Shown: positions 34,320-45,366 of the stretch, piece after piece
How positions within the stretch are numbered: position 1 is the stretch's first letter
Layout of the letters: every line of letters starts with the position of its first letter
DNA from: Hippopus hippopus
Taxonomy: Eukaryota > Mollusca > Bivalvia > Cardiida > Cardiidae
Direction: 5' to 3'
DNA: 64,000 nt
Assembly (NCBI GenBank): GCA_946811185.2
Contig: OX328106.1
Span: forward strand, 48,930,311-48,994,310
The notes under the pieces: model-generated
What the model was told of the DNA's origin: nothing
The model's database searches: none
What the model saw: only the letters and a program-made list of their open reading frames with translations
Position numbers and translations under genes: made by a program

Positions 34320-35643
34320 TCAAAACGTACCCAAACCAAAACGTACCCAAGTGGAGTCAAAACGTACCCAAGTGAAGTCAAAACGTACCCAAGTGGAGTC
34401 AAAACGTACCCAATGTGAAGTCAAAATGTACCCATGATTTTTATAGTGTTTTTATCTTTCATCTTTGTACAAATAAATAGAAATTGTATTAACCAACTTG
34501 AAGTTGTTGATTTTTAACGCTGCATTATTTTAGACTTTCCTTGTATTATTAAAACCAATGATGAAATATTTTACATAGCTAAGTAGGTCATATGCTTCAT
34601 GGTAAAATATCTATGTCTTTTTTTTTTCAAATATATTTGATCTTAACAGGGTTCATTCTAGAGCGCGCCCTTGTGCCATTGGTGCGTATTTTTCATCTGC
34701 GGCACGTGAAAAATCTTACCTGGAGGCCGACCCGGCACATGTTTTTTGTAAGGTGTTAATTTGGTAGTGGGAATTTGTTCTCAAGTTCACACCAATTGAC
34801 CTTTCTGTAAACACGAGTTTGGCACGCCCCCTTTAGTAACGCGGTATTCCGGTTGTCAAGCCTGACATACAAACCTGAAAATGGCTTCGAATACAAAGAG
34901 AAAGAGCGTTTATTTCAGTTTTATCCTATCTGATGTTTCGCTCTAGGTTAAATATCCCAACTTTTTCCCCAACTTTCTTATCAATTCAAACTTAATCAGC
35001 AACTTAACCAGAAAAAATAATTAAAATAATGTCATATTTATAAGAAATCGAGAGGTAAAAATAATGCAAATTATGTATGTTCGTAATTCCATGTTCGGTC
35101 ACAGCATTTCAAATAAAAGTACCTTGTGAGTAACTTACTGTCGGCAACATGTATAATTACTAAAAGAGACATAAGTTTTTAAGACATTTCGTCAGTATAT
35201 AACATGACTGTAAACAATATAAGAAAAGGATTTAACTTAACACATTTTAAAATCAGTTAAAACACATTTTAACAACCAGTTTCCCTTACCCGAAATTGAA
35301 ACTTTTCTGTTGAATCAGACAATCTATGAATATTCGAAATGCATGTAATTTGGTGTTATCGAATATGATGTTGAGATGACTTAACTAACGTTAGCCTCAC
35401 AAAAACAATAAGCATCTTAAATTCCAATTCAATTATTCTTTGGCAAAACTGAGGTATGTTTAGCTGTTTAGATGTTTCATTCTTTCTCATTGAAGTTCAA
35501 AACTTTGCTGAAACATGTAAATCTGTTGCATTGTCCTTCACCCCCGAAATTCAGACTTTCTGTACTTAACATTCAATGTGTAAATTAGTCAAAGCATCTC
35601 TAAAGTTAACGAGGAAGTAGACTTATCACTACGGATCCATGTA

Positions 35644-35721
35644 TTCTGGTTACCAGTATATTTTCCTTTTCCCATAATGTTTTCAAAAGCCCTCATCCTG
35701 AGGGTCTGTATTAAAGGATTA
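35644..35721 (-). mobile_element. MITE-A right fragment
   Basis: TTCTGGTTACCAGTATATTTT through TTTTCAAAAGCCCTCATCC, ending AAAGGATTAA. Confidence 0.65.
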
Positions 35722-35849
35722 AGCAAAAAAAAATTTGAAAGTAGTTATCCACCAGACCTTGTTGATGATTGAAACAGCAATTTCCGTAGATGGCATTTTT
35801 CTATCCCTATTTTTTTGCAAGTAGTTCCTAAAATGACATTTATACATAC

Positions 35850-36050
35850 CTTTGTGGATACACAACGATTCTTACTGATCCGTGATGGATGAAGCTGTCC
35901 ATGAGGTCTTCCATATAGTTTTATCCATGTAATGCATTTTTCGAGATGTGTTTTCGGCTTTGGAAATGGGACAAATTTAACTCCCCAATGCATTCTATCT
36001 AGATAACAATTATCATTGTCACAAAGTCCGTAACTAAACCTTTTCACCAT
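35850..36050 (-). CDS. THAP-type zinc-finger exon (partial gene)
   Basis: A 67-codon exon opens at an ATG (ATGGTGAAAAGG) and closes in phase 0 at a strong donor (ACAAAG|GTATGT). The product starts MVKRFSYGLCDNDNC and continues with GVKFVPFPKP, a Trp in CITWIKLYG and ends NRCVSTK. This is the THAP layout: Cys-X4-Cys, a conserved Phe-Pro segment, an invariant Trp, and a third Cys followed by K. The expected continuation is HF, giving C...KHF in the next exon. THAP domains bind DNA with one zinc and are found in P-element-type transposases and in host regulators. I could not find the next exon with confidence. Its place inside a transposon-like unit suggests an element gene or a captured host exon. 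Confidence 0.6.
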
Positions 36051-36833
36051 TTCAGAGATTTTTATTGACCGATGATTAAATAGATACGATCAAATTATTT
36101 CATGTTTATAACAAATTGTGTCTAACCTTATTGTTTACATGACACCCAATGCTGCTTTTTGAGTGGCCGATAAGACCTGCCAAGATCTGTCAATCAAAAT
36201 CGGCAGAAAGGTCAATTGAAGAATCAACTGCAGCCAACATATGGCTGGTGAATTGTTACGAGGTCTCTTATTGGTTATTTCTGTGGGTGTGTCACCGATA
36301 TCATCTAATCAAAAGAGGCATACCGTACTTCAAAACCTAGTAAAAATCCATGTTGCTTCCATCATACAGCAGACATCTCGGCCAATATTTTTTTACATTT
36401 TTGGGCCCAAATAACCAAAGCAATAATGTCATGATAACACAGGCAACAACATTCTTATAGTTTCAAACAAGACGTTGCTGGGAGCAAACCAGTGACAGGT
36501 AGAAATTTATCTGTAATTCAGCTAGTACAGAAATCTACTACAGATTGTTTCGTTGTTGTCATAAAATGGTTCTAACAAAAAATAAGCACAAAAGACAGAT
36601 ATGCTGCCTGAAGCTTACACAATTTCTTACATGCATGTGTGTGAGGCATTCAGAGGGAAAAGGTCATTGTGGCGGTAATGGAAGAAAAATTTACTATTGG
36701 TTGCAAGGATAAAATCAAAATCCATTGATTAAGGTAGTTTTCTCTTGGCTCCATAAATTTCTCTAATGGCCCCTATTTTTTCTGATGAGGGGGCCAGTTG
36801 GCCCCATAGATTTGATTTCTAGAATGAACCCTG

Positions 36834-37036
36834 TTTTATTGAAAAAGCAACAGATACCTAACTATCATTATCAATCATTTTTTACAGACGATATATTTTA
36901 TCCATAATTTTAAACATTCACAAATATCTACTCATTTAAAGAAATGGGATGGATACATAATACATTTTTTGAAAAGCAAAGGTGCAAATTGCACACTCAA
37001 AAAGAGTGTAACAATTTTTAAGTAGTGAACAAATGA
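36834..37036. other. Unassigned AT-rich stretch
   Basis: Interior of the inverted-array element; no feature seen. Confidence 0.4.
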
Positions 37037-37265
37037 TTAACTCTTTACCACACAATAACGACTTTTAACCACCCTGAGAGGAGAAAGCTTTTGAAAACAT
37101 TATGGGAAAAGAAAAAAATGCTGGTAACCAGCATTTTCTCCTTTTCCCATAATGGTTTCTACCCTTCCCAAAACTAACTTCAATTTTTGATTCACATTTG
37201 ATATGTCATCTGCAAATGCTTTCAAATTGGACCAGTGTAAAATTTTGTCATTGGTAAAGTGTTAA
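37037..37265 (+). mobile_element. MITE-A copy with a paired arm change
   Basis: It is 229 bp with TTAA at both ends. Both arms show the same change: ATTATGGG on the left and CCCATAAT on the right, instead of ATTGTGGG / CCCACAAT. One further left-arm change is unpaired. Confidence 0.92.
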
Positions 37266-37434
37266 TCACATGGTCTTTAACCAGTTGTACATGTAGATTG
37301 CATGGTAAGTAATTTAATTTCTTTGTTGACATTTCATGATTAAGCCTTTATTGATTGAGAGACAGTTCAATTAGTGAATGAAAGGAAATCAGATAATTAA
37401 CAAAAGGGTTGATTTTCAAAATTCAGTAACTTAT

Positions 37435-37555
37435 TTGCTGGAAACTTTTTCTCATATTCTCCTTTTCTACCCTTTAGAAGTTCTTGTTTGTAACATTTTT
37501 ATCATCTGGAAATGCTCGATATATGGACAAGTCTAAAATTTAGTTGTCTGAGAGC
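37435..37555 (+). mobile_element. MITE-A right half
   Basis: The eroded core (CATATTCTCCTTTTCTACCC) is followed by the right body to ATTTAGTTGTCTGAG. Confidence 0.55.
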
Positions 37556-37696
37556 AGTGACACAGCTACACTGATTTATCATTACCAGTATCATTTATAC
37601 TATTTACCATCTAATTAAAATGTTAACACTTTTTTTTTTTCGGGGGGGGGGGGGTTATAAGATACATGTATATTCTGCATTGAAAATACTGTAAAC

Positions 37697-37901
37697 TTAA
37701 CACTTTACCAACAATAAAACCATGGACTTTTCAAGATTGAAAAGATTTGCAAACAACAGATTAGATGACGCTTCGAAGGATAGAAAACATCGTGAGAAAA
37801 GGAGGAAATTGTAACCAGCATTTTCTCCTTTTCCCACAGTGTTTTAAAAATCCATTTTCAAAAAGGTTGTTAATACTCTGGATTGTTTGGTTAAAGGTAA
37901 C
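37697..37901 (-). mobile_element. MITE-A copy with a core deletion
   Basis: It starts TTAACACTTTACCAAC. The left inner arm is shortened (GGAGGAAATTGTAACCAGC). Confidence 0.8.
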
Positions 37902-38546
37902 TTGTGCTTATTAGTGAAAAAAAAGACTGTTGACTTATTTATGTACAACATCTTCATTTGAAACATAAATGGACTACTACTATATTGGTAAACCTTCAAA
38001 AAAAAAAATAACAACTGAAATTAAAATATAATACTATATAACAATTAGTCCATATGTGTGAAAGTTATCTTTTAGGTAAATAAAACTGTTAGATAACAAC
38101 TAGTTTGTAACACCTGGTTAGTCCTGACTCCTGACTAAAAACATTGTCTATAACTGAATGTAACTTGGGGTTGAAAACATGCTTCAATTTAAATTAAAAG
38201 GGAGTTTGGAGTTGAACCATCCTTAAAAGGTAGAATACATGCCATGTTTTATTTATATCTAACATCGAAATTGTTGCAAGAAAAATTTTATTTTGGTTAC
38301 ATTTTGACTTAAATTTTGGGTATGTTTTGACTTTATTTTTGGGTATGTTTTGACTTATTTTTTGGGTACGTTTTGGTTTGGGTATGTTTTGACTGCATCC
38401 ACTTCAATCAGGTGGTTTGGAAATTCTCATGATCTGAGTCATTTGATTCTCTTCAAATCAGTTTATAAAGGCAAAATTATGCTTGAACTTTAGGCTTTAT
38501 TTGATTGAATTTGCGTTTATTCATGGTCGCAAGTGGTTGGAGTGTA

Positions 38547-39112
38547 GGTAAAAAGCCTACCAGGTGAAAAGCCCACTAGGTAAAAAGCCCACCGGTGAAA
38601 AGCCCACCACCTTTAAATGAAAGGTGGACAAAAGCACACCAGTACTGCAGAATAAATATATCTTACATTTAAATGAATTCATGAATTTATTATGTGGTTT
38701 TTTTTTTTCATGCAATATTGCAAGTATGCATGAAATGATTTTGAAAAAAAATTACTTTATGATTTTTGTATGTGAATGAAATTACTAATTTTATTATAAT
38801 TGGTATTATAAAACTAATATATTTAATACAAAAGGGTCTTTTTATCTATATGGATATATGTTTTTTTTTTTTTTATATTACTTTAAAACTAAAAATATTA
38901 CAATTTCCGCTTTTCCCACAATATTTTGTAGTAAAAGTCCTATACTTTGATGTTTTCCTAAGAAATCTTTCATTATATAGATCTACCATCATTTCAAATA
39001 GGAGTGGTCTTTTCACCTAGTGGGCTTTTTACCTAGTGGGCTTTTCACCTAGTGGGCTTTTGTCCGGTGGGCTTTTCACCTAGTGGGCTTTTCACCTGGT
39101 GGGCTTTTGTCC
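38547..39112. mobile_element. Element ended by inverted arrays of AGGTGAAAAGCCCACT
   Basis: Left: four units of 'AGGT(G/A)AAAAGCCCACT' (38547-38610). Right: six inverted units of AGTGGGCTTTTCACCT (about 39005-39112). The ~400-bp middle is AT-rich and non-coding. The plan is the same as for 34319-38392, with a different motif. Confidence 0.75.
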
Positions 39113-39299
39113 GTAACCCCCCCCCCCATTCGGACGACGCCACATGAAGGCTGTTAATTTTTGTTTCGGAGGATAGTACAAGATACAGGACAAAACCCAT
39201 CTTAAGTTATGTCTGGTTCTTTTACTTGCTTGTAAAGTTAAAGTATCCAAAGTGGTTGTTCAAAGAATGATAAAATTTGATTTACAAGAGTTTGCTACA

Positions 39300-39830
39300 G
39301 TGTTCAATCTAGAGCATGCCATTGCACCATAGGCCCTCAAAAGTTCCAGATGGTACAATTCAAAACCAACCTTGGGCCCGTCAGAAACGTGAGTTACACC
39401 CTAAATGGCACCCAGACGATCGATTCAAAAGTTGGTTAGCTTATGATGAAAAAATTGTACTCTAGTATGAATTATCAATGAGAAAGTTAAATTCTCATGT
39501 GACAGGCTTTCAGAATTCCAGAAGTTTACCATTGTAAACTTTTACAGACACATTTCACAATTTTTTTTTTAGGATTAAATTAATAGTGGAAACAAGGTTG
39601 CATCAACAACAATGATAATTTCTGCAGTGTTGCAATTTTATTAGCATAGTATTTATAGATACATGAATGAGAATATACCGGGTACTTGTTAAATAAAAAG
39701 GCAACACTTGTTAGATCTAAATAAAAAGGTTTACATTTAAGTAAAAAAGTATAATTTTTTATGTGTGGCCCCCAGTTTTCAAAAATGGCCCCCTATTTCA
39801 ATGTCTTACAAGCAAAGCTAGATTGAACAC
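39300..39830. mobile_element. Short element with TGTTCAATCTAGAGC ends
   Basis: The ends are GTGTTCAATCTAGAGC and GCTAGATTGAACAC. The right subterminal 'GTGTGGCCCCCAG' and 'GGCCCCCTATTTCAATGTCT' are repeated at 62640-62728, where a broken copy lies. It is non-coding. Confidence 0.7.
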
Positions 39831-39997
39831 AGCTATAGGAATCTATGAAAGGATAATATAAGGACTAAGGACAAAACCCTACACAATAAATGTTACTGAA
39901 AATGTACTTACATATTGGGTCTTACATGAGGTAAAGCATGCATAATGCCAGTTGAGATTGAGAGAAAAATTGTTTACTGATCCAATTACAGCTGTAC

Positions 39998-40212
39998 TTA
40001 ACCTTTTATCAACCAATGAAATTTTAGACTTGTCTATATTCCAAGCACTTGCAGATGACATACTATGGGATTTGTTTGTAAATTTAAAAAGGATAGAAAA
40101 CATTTTGAGAAAGGGAGAAAATGCTGGTGGCCAGCATTTTCTCTTTTCATCAACATGTTTTCAAACTCAGTCTTTCTCATGGTAAAACTCAGGAGTGTTT
40201 AGTACAAGGTCA
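39998..40212 (-). mobile_element. MITE-A copy
   Basis: It starts TTAACCTTTTATCAACC. The centre is changed to CTGGTGGCCAG, still self-complementary. Confidence 0.82.
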
Positions 40213-40308
40213 TTTAACCCTTTACCGCACAATCCTTACTTTAAATGAGACTTTTGAAAATTTTGTGGGAGAAGGAGAAAATACAGGTAACAAGCAGTTT
40301 CTCCTTTT

Positions 40309-41505
40309 TATACGCCCGTGGAAGACAGGACGTATTATGGGATCACCCATGGCGTACGGGCGGGCGTCCAGGCAGGCGGGCTGGCGGCGTCCAGTTCTTT
40401 GTCCGGAGCATAACTTTGTCATCTCCAGTCCGATTGACTTGAAACTTGGCATGTGTGTTTGTTGCAATTATACGGAGTGCAGTGCAAAAGAACCATAACT
40501 CTACCTCGTGCTGTCTTTGAGGTATTTCCCTTTGATCGTCATTTTTACTGCATTTTCTGCTTGTCCGGAGCATAACTTTGTCATCTCCAGTCTGATTGAC
40601 TTGAAACTTCGCATGTGTGTTTGTTGCAATAATACGGAGTGCAGTGCGAAAGAACCATAACTCTACCTGATGCTGTCTTTGAGTTATTTCCCTTTGATCG
40701 TCATTTTTACTGCATTTTCTGCTTGTCCGGAGCATAACTTTGTCATCTCAAGTTCGATTGACTTGAAACTTGGTATTTGTGTTTGTTGCAATAACACGGA
40801 GTGCAGTGCAAAAGAACCATAACTCTACCTGGTGCTATCTTTGAGTTATTTCCCTTTGATCGTCATTTTTACACCATTTTCTGCTTGTCCGGAGCATAAC
40901 TTTGTCATCTCTAGTCCGATTGACTTGAAACTTGGTATTTGTGTTTGTTGCAATAATACGGAGTGCAGTGCGAAAGAACCATAACTCTACCTCATGCTGT
41001 CTTTGAGTTATTTCCTTTTGATCGTCATTTTTACAGCATTTTCTGCTTGTCTGGAATATAACTTTGTCGTCTCTAGTCTGAACATCTTCAAATTTGGTAT
41101 GCATTATTGTTGAAAATTTACGGAGTGCAGTGCACAAGAACCATAACTCTTCCTAGCACGGATTTTGAGTTATTTCCCTTTGATCATCATTTTTACAGCA
41201 TGTAGTGCTTGTCCGGAATATAACTTTGTCATCTCAAGTCAGAGTGACTTCAAACTTGGTATGCATGTTTGTTGCAATATTACGGAGTACAGTGCGCAAG
41301 AACAATAACTGTACCTAGTGCGGATTTTGAGTAATTCCACTTTGATCTTCATTTTTACAGTATTTCTTGCTTGTCCGGAACGGAACTTTGTCACCTCAAG
41401 TCAAACTGACTTGAGACTTTGGTAAACATGTTTGTTGCATTACCTGCCCTTTACGATTATTATACCCCCTCGACAACTGGTGGTGGGACGGGCGTATCTT
41501 GCGAC
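40309..41505. mobile_element. Tandem-core element (pearl/Helitron-like plan)
   Basis: It begins TATACGCCCGTGGAAGACAG. Seven partial or full 162-bp units follow. It closes with 'TTATACCCCCTCGACAACTGG' and a 3' GGACGGGCGTATC that mirrors the start. Short mirrored ends, a ~160-bp tandem core and a TTATACCCCC-type 3' hairpin match the non-autonomous pearl / Helitron-associated elements known from bivalves; the assignment is by plan, not by search. Confidence 0.7.
40398..41420. repeat. 162-bp tandem array
   Basis: CTTGTCCGGA (with variants) recurs at 40560, 40722, 40884, 41046, 41208 and 41370, always 162 bp apart, plus a first partial unit at about 40398. Divergence grows toward the right end. 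Minus-strand frames run through several units because 162 is a multiple of three; I do not regard them as genes. Confidence 0.95.
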
Positions 41506-41834
41506 AATTTGCCGCTCTTGTTCCACAATGTTTTCTACCCTATCAAAAAGAGAAATCATCATTTTAGCAGAATTAAAACAGTGGTCTGCTAATGCTTTCA
41601 GTTTGGTCGAGTCCACAATTTTGTTGTTTGGTAAAGACTTAATGTATAAATAATAAAGTGAGGTTTTAGAATCAAACTGTATTGCCTCACTATTGAGTAC
41701 ATGTATAAGATTTCCACAGTAAATATAGTGATCAGTGCCCTGCAGTGATAAGTGCCCTAGAGATTAAATGTTTCCTGCTTGAATGTGCATTCAATCTGTT
41801 ACCATGTATCATTACAGGACAGACAAACAGAAAT

Positions 41835-43563
41835 ATGGAGAACTATCTATTGTTGCTGTATGTGACTCTTAACCAAGAAAATGCCATTAGAGGTCTGTTC
41901 GAACAGAAAGGATGGCTCTTCAGCAAAATGGGTTATTATAACCTTTTCTTTCTCTTAAGCCTTTACTACACAATCTTAACTTTGAACAACCCTGAGAAAG
42001 AAGATGTTCGAAAACATTTTTGGAAAAGGAGAAAATGCTGGTTACCAGCATTTTCTCCTTTTCCAAAAATGTTTTCTACGCTATGACAGACAAAGTTCAT
42101 GTTTTGAGTAACAATTAATCTGTTGCTTGCAAATTGTTTCGGTACTTCATGTAACAAAGTTCTTAAAATCACCTTTCAAAGGGTAAATGTAGAACCTTTG
42201 AAAATGAATCTTTCTAATTTCGTTTCATGAACTAAAATCATGTGCATTATAACTACTTATTTATTTTGTTTAATTTCTTCACCTAGATACACGAGAAGGA
42301 CACAACTTGGGGCTTTCTGTAAATAACAGTACCGGTAAAAATATGGATTGTGTCATAAAAGATACAGGCCAGAGAAGTGAAGGTGCTGAGTACAAAGATA
42401 GCCATGTTAAGGGAGAGAGAGACGGAAATAGTGCAGTAATCTATCAGGCATTTAGAGAACAGAGCGATATTACAATTACCAATCACAGTCAGAGTCCCTC
42501 TGAAGGGTGCCTGTTGGAGGTTGCTGCAGATAACATAGGTAAAGACTGCCTGAAGGATGGACAGCAAGCTTTAAAGCCTTTATTAAATGATGCAGATACT
42601 ACTATCAATGCCTTGTTGAAAAACCCAGATAACAAATCTGAGCTGAAAAAGAAATCAGAGAGTGGCAAAAAATCATTTTTGAGGAAGAAAGAAAGGCAGA
42701 AAGAGCAAACAATTAAAGGAGTCTATATAAAACAAGCAAATGGCACAATTGTACATACAAATGGGACAACTGACAAAAAACAACAAATTTACTGTAATGA
42801 TTGTAACACTACCTTCTCTTCAGTGAAACGTTTTGAAGGGCACAAAGCCAAAAATGGAGGCCAGTGTGTATTTCCTTGTGAGTATTGTGGTAAAGTGTTT
42901 AAATACAGAAAATCCAAATACTTATTACATATACGATCTGCTCATACAAAAGAAAGACCGCATGTTTGTCAATTATGTGGTAAAGGCTTTGTAACTTCTG
43001 ATAAATTAAAAATCCATTTTAGAACACACACAGGTGAAAAACCTTGTGTCTGTGAGCAATGTGGACGTGCTTTTTACAGTCGTGCTGATCTAGCCATCCA
43101 CAAAGATTATCATCATACTGCACGTGAAAACCAGGATGATATGCGATGCGATATTTGTGGTGTTACATTCTGTAGTAAACGTTATCTAATGTACCATAAA
43201 AAGGTCACACACAGTGAACAGAGAGACTTCCTATGCAATAAATGTGAAAAGCGCTTCAAGTGTAATTCTGCACTACAAAGACATATGATTTATATGCATA
43301 CAGAAAGTCGAGATCACAAGTGTAAAGAATGTGATAAATCCTTTAAAACAGCTGCCTGCCTTAGAAAACACAATCTCCGACATAGTGGGGAGAGGACTTT
43401 CCTTTGTAGTTACTGTGAGAAAGGATTTTACGAGAAAGCTAAGCTTTTGCAACATGAAAGAATACATACGGGTGAAAAACCATATCACTGTGACTTATGT
43501 GATTATAAATGTGCTCTTTCTGGAAATCTTAGTAAGCATAAAAAGACACATTACAGAAATTAA
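41835..43563 (+). CDS. C2H2 zinc-finger protein, nine fingers (paralogue 1)
   Basis: Exon A is bounded by a TTACAG acceptor at 41817. Its ATG at 41835 starts a 32-codon leader (MENYLLLLYVTL...KGWLFSKM) that ends at 41931 before a weak GTTATT donor. Exon B follows a CACCTAG acceptor (42286) and runs 42287-43563, giving 457 residues. Residues 33-200 are acidic, then lysine-rich (KKKSESGKKSFLRKKERQK), and unstructured. From residue 202 come an atypical Cys2-His-Cys unit (CNDC...HKAKNGGQC), then eight C2H2 fingers; two linkers are the classic TGEKP. Such proteins bind DNA in the nucleus, usually as regulators; the target is unknown. The intron (355 bp) contains a MITE-A. The ATG is supported because the paralogue has 18 bases before it against 17 here, so that stretch is probably untranslated. 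Further 5' exons are not located. Confidence 0.85.
41955..42166 (+). mobile_element. MITE-A copy with two paired changes and a flipped centre
   Basis: It lies in the intron of the zinc-finger gene. The core (42010-42042 / 42044-42076) is a perfect palindrome, although both arms differ from the family at two positions (CATTTTTGG and CCAAAAATG). The unpaired centre is T (GGTTACC), as in - copies, while the flanks are +. Confidence 0.92.
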
Positions 43564-44010
43564 GGCCCAGTACAGGCCAAAATATCAAAGCAGGTGTCAT
43601 AATACATTTAAATCTAAATCGTACCATTTAAAAATATGGAAAATACTGTGGAGATGACAGCCTGTTATCGTGTGGTTGGGCCATATGTTAGTCACTGGCA
43701 GAAAAAAGAATATTAAAATCAGGCAAAAAGTAAACAAAAGATAGAGTGACCTGGCAGGATTTAACCTAGTTTTGAAATTAGTTTCTCTGTTAGCGACTAA
43801 CTCTTGGACGACCATACAATGACAGATTGTCATCTTCACAATAATTTCCATACTTTTGAGTGGTATGATATAAATTCAAATGCATTTAAACAGCTTCTTT
43901 GTTTACTTTTGGTCTTTATTGTTACTTTAACAGAGATCATCTGAGATTAATGTGCTTTATGTTTTGTCTTTGTTACCTCAGTACCTCTTGAAGTTTGGAC
44001 AGACTACTGT
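43564..44010. other. 3' flank of the zinc-finger gene
   Basis: It probably holds the 3' UTR. I see no AATAAA that I would trust and no other gene. Confidence 0.4.
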
Positions 44011-44875
44011 GTTACGGGAGACCACTCCTTCATGCATGGCTTCATCCCAATTTAAATACAATACCTAACAACAGCGTTAGGGAGAATTTTCTTTGGCTCA
44101 GTGGTTATGGTAATAGCCTTTCGTCTGGGTGTTATAGGTTCAAATCCTGCCCGGTCCCTGTATTTCTGCCATGCATTTGTTCAATTGTTTCTTTGTTACA
44201 GACTTTGCTCATAAGATGGGGGCTTGTCTGGGATTGGCCATTGAGCCATTTGTTGTATAATTAATAGACTTACTGCCTAATTAGGCTTTCTGTCATCAGA
44301 ATGATGACATTTAAGAGGGGGTGTGTTACAGTAGATCACTCCTTCCTTACTGCATAGCTTTCCCGTATGAAGTCAATACCTAACAACTGCATTAGGGAGA
44401 ATTCTCTTTAACGCAGTGGTTATGGTGTTGGTCTTTTAAACCTTGAAAAATGAGGATATTTGTCCGCACGGGTTTGAATCCCACCAGGTGCAGTTTGAGC
44501 AATGCATTTGTTGCGAACTTTCATGTTCGTAAGATGGGGGCTTGTCCCGGATTGGCCATTGAGCCATTAATCCCATTTGTTGTCCAAAAATGGACTTTCT
44601 GCCTAATAAGGCTTTGAGTCATCAATAAATGATGACTTTAAGAGGGGGTGTGTTACAGGAGACCACTCCTTCATGCATGGCTTCATCCTGATTTAAATAC
44701 AATACCTAACAACTGCGTTAGGGAGAATTCTCTTTGGCTCAGTGGTTATGGTATTGGCCTTTCGTCCGGGCGTTCTAGGTTCGAATCCTGCCCGGTCCCT
44801 GTATTTCTGCCCTGAATTTGTTTATTTGTTTCTTTGATACCGACTTTGTTCGTAAGAACTGTGGCAGTATCTTTT
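44011..44875. repeat. ~320-bp tandem repeat containing a tRNA-like module
   Basis: GTTAC(A/G)G starts units at 44011, 44326 and 44652 (spacing 315 and 326). Each unit has a tRNA-like stretch, TTTGGCTCAGTGGTTATGG as box A and AGGTTCGAATCC (or AGGTTCAAATCC) as box B. It is followed by CTTGTC(C/T)(C/G)GGATTGGCCATTGAGCC and a GATGAC(A/T)TT(T)AAGAGGGGGTGT end. The middle unit has a diverged box A. No acceptor stem pairs convincingly, so it is tRNA-derived rather than a tRNA gene. Confidence 0.85.
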
Positions 44876-45104
44876 TTAACCCTTTACAGAACAAAATTTT
44901 GGACTAGATCAGTTTGAAAGCATTAAAATGATTTGCAAATGACAAATGTGGTTTGTATGATGATTTCTGTCTTTGATAGGATAGAAAACATTGCGGGGAA
45001 AGGAGAAAATGCTGGTTACTATTAATTTCTCTTTTTACCCATAACATATTCAAAAGCTTTCCTTTTCAGGGTCGTTAAAATAAGGGATTGTGTGGTAAAG
45101 ACAT
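44876..45104 (-). mobile_element. MITE-A copy
   Basis: It starts TTAACCCTTTACAGAAC and ends GGTAAAGACAT. The right inner arm is eroded (GGTTACTATTAATTTC). Confidence 0.85.
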
Positions 45105-45143
45105 GAACAATCAGCATTCTTTGGTTACCAAACAGTCTGAGCT

Positions 45144-45366
45144 TTAACTCTTTACCACACAAAAAAAACTTGTTCCAATTGAAAGCATTTGCAGAAAACA
45201 AAATAAATGTGATTAAAAAATCAAAATTTGCTTTGGAAAGGGTAGAAAATATTGTGGGAAAAGGAGAAAATGCTGGTTACCAGCATTTTCTCCTTTTCCC
45301 ACAATGTTTTCAAAAGGCCTCTTTCTCAGGGACGTTAAAAATCGGGATTGTGTGGTAAAGGGTTAA
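45144..45366 (-). mobile_element. MITE-A copy
   Basis: TTAA stands at both ends and the core arms are long around GGTTACC. One outer change (ATATTG against CAATGT) is unpaired. Confidence 0.92.

Larger units (their letters stand above)
34647..36833. mobile_element. hAT-like element CAGGGTTCATTCTAGA, with a THAP exon
   Basis: The ends are CAGGGTTCATTCTAGA and TCTAGAATGAACCCTG, perfect over 16 bp. The subterminal GGCC-rich pieces (GGCCAGTTGGCCCC) resemble the element at 39300-39830. No matching target duplication is visible. Confidence 0.65.
34319..38392. mobile_element. Element ended by inverted arrays of AAAACGTACCCA
   Basis: The left border is an array of GTCAAAACGTACCCAAGTGGA-type units, about six copies at 34319-34436. 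The right border (about 38290-38392) is the same array inverted (GGGTATGTTTTGACTT units). The outermost order 'ACGTACCCAAACCAAAACG' is mirrored at both ends. The ~4.1 kb between holds a nested hAT-like element with a THAP exon and MITE-A copies, so its own content may be very small. Confidence 0.7.
40213..41642 (+). mobile_element. MITE-A copy split by the 162-bp tandem-core element
   Basis: The left part is 40213-40308 (TTAACCCTTTACCGCAC to CAGTTTCTCCTTTT). The right part resumes at about 41516 (TTGTTCCACAATGTTTTCTA) and ends TTAA at 41639-41642. The break lies in the right arm of the core palindrome. Confidence 0.85.

Noticed and set aside
44085..44165. tRNA gene
   Set aside because: Box A and box B are present but no 7-bp acceptor stem or clear anticodon arm can be drawn, and the unit is tandemly repeated. 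It is better called tRNA-derived.
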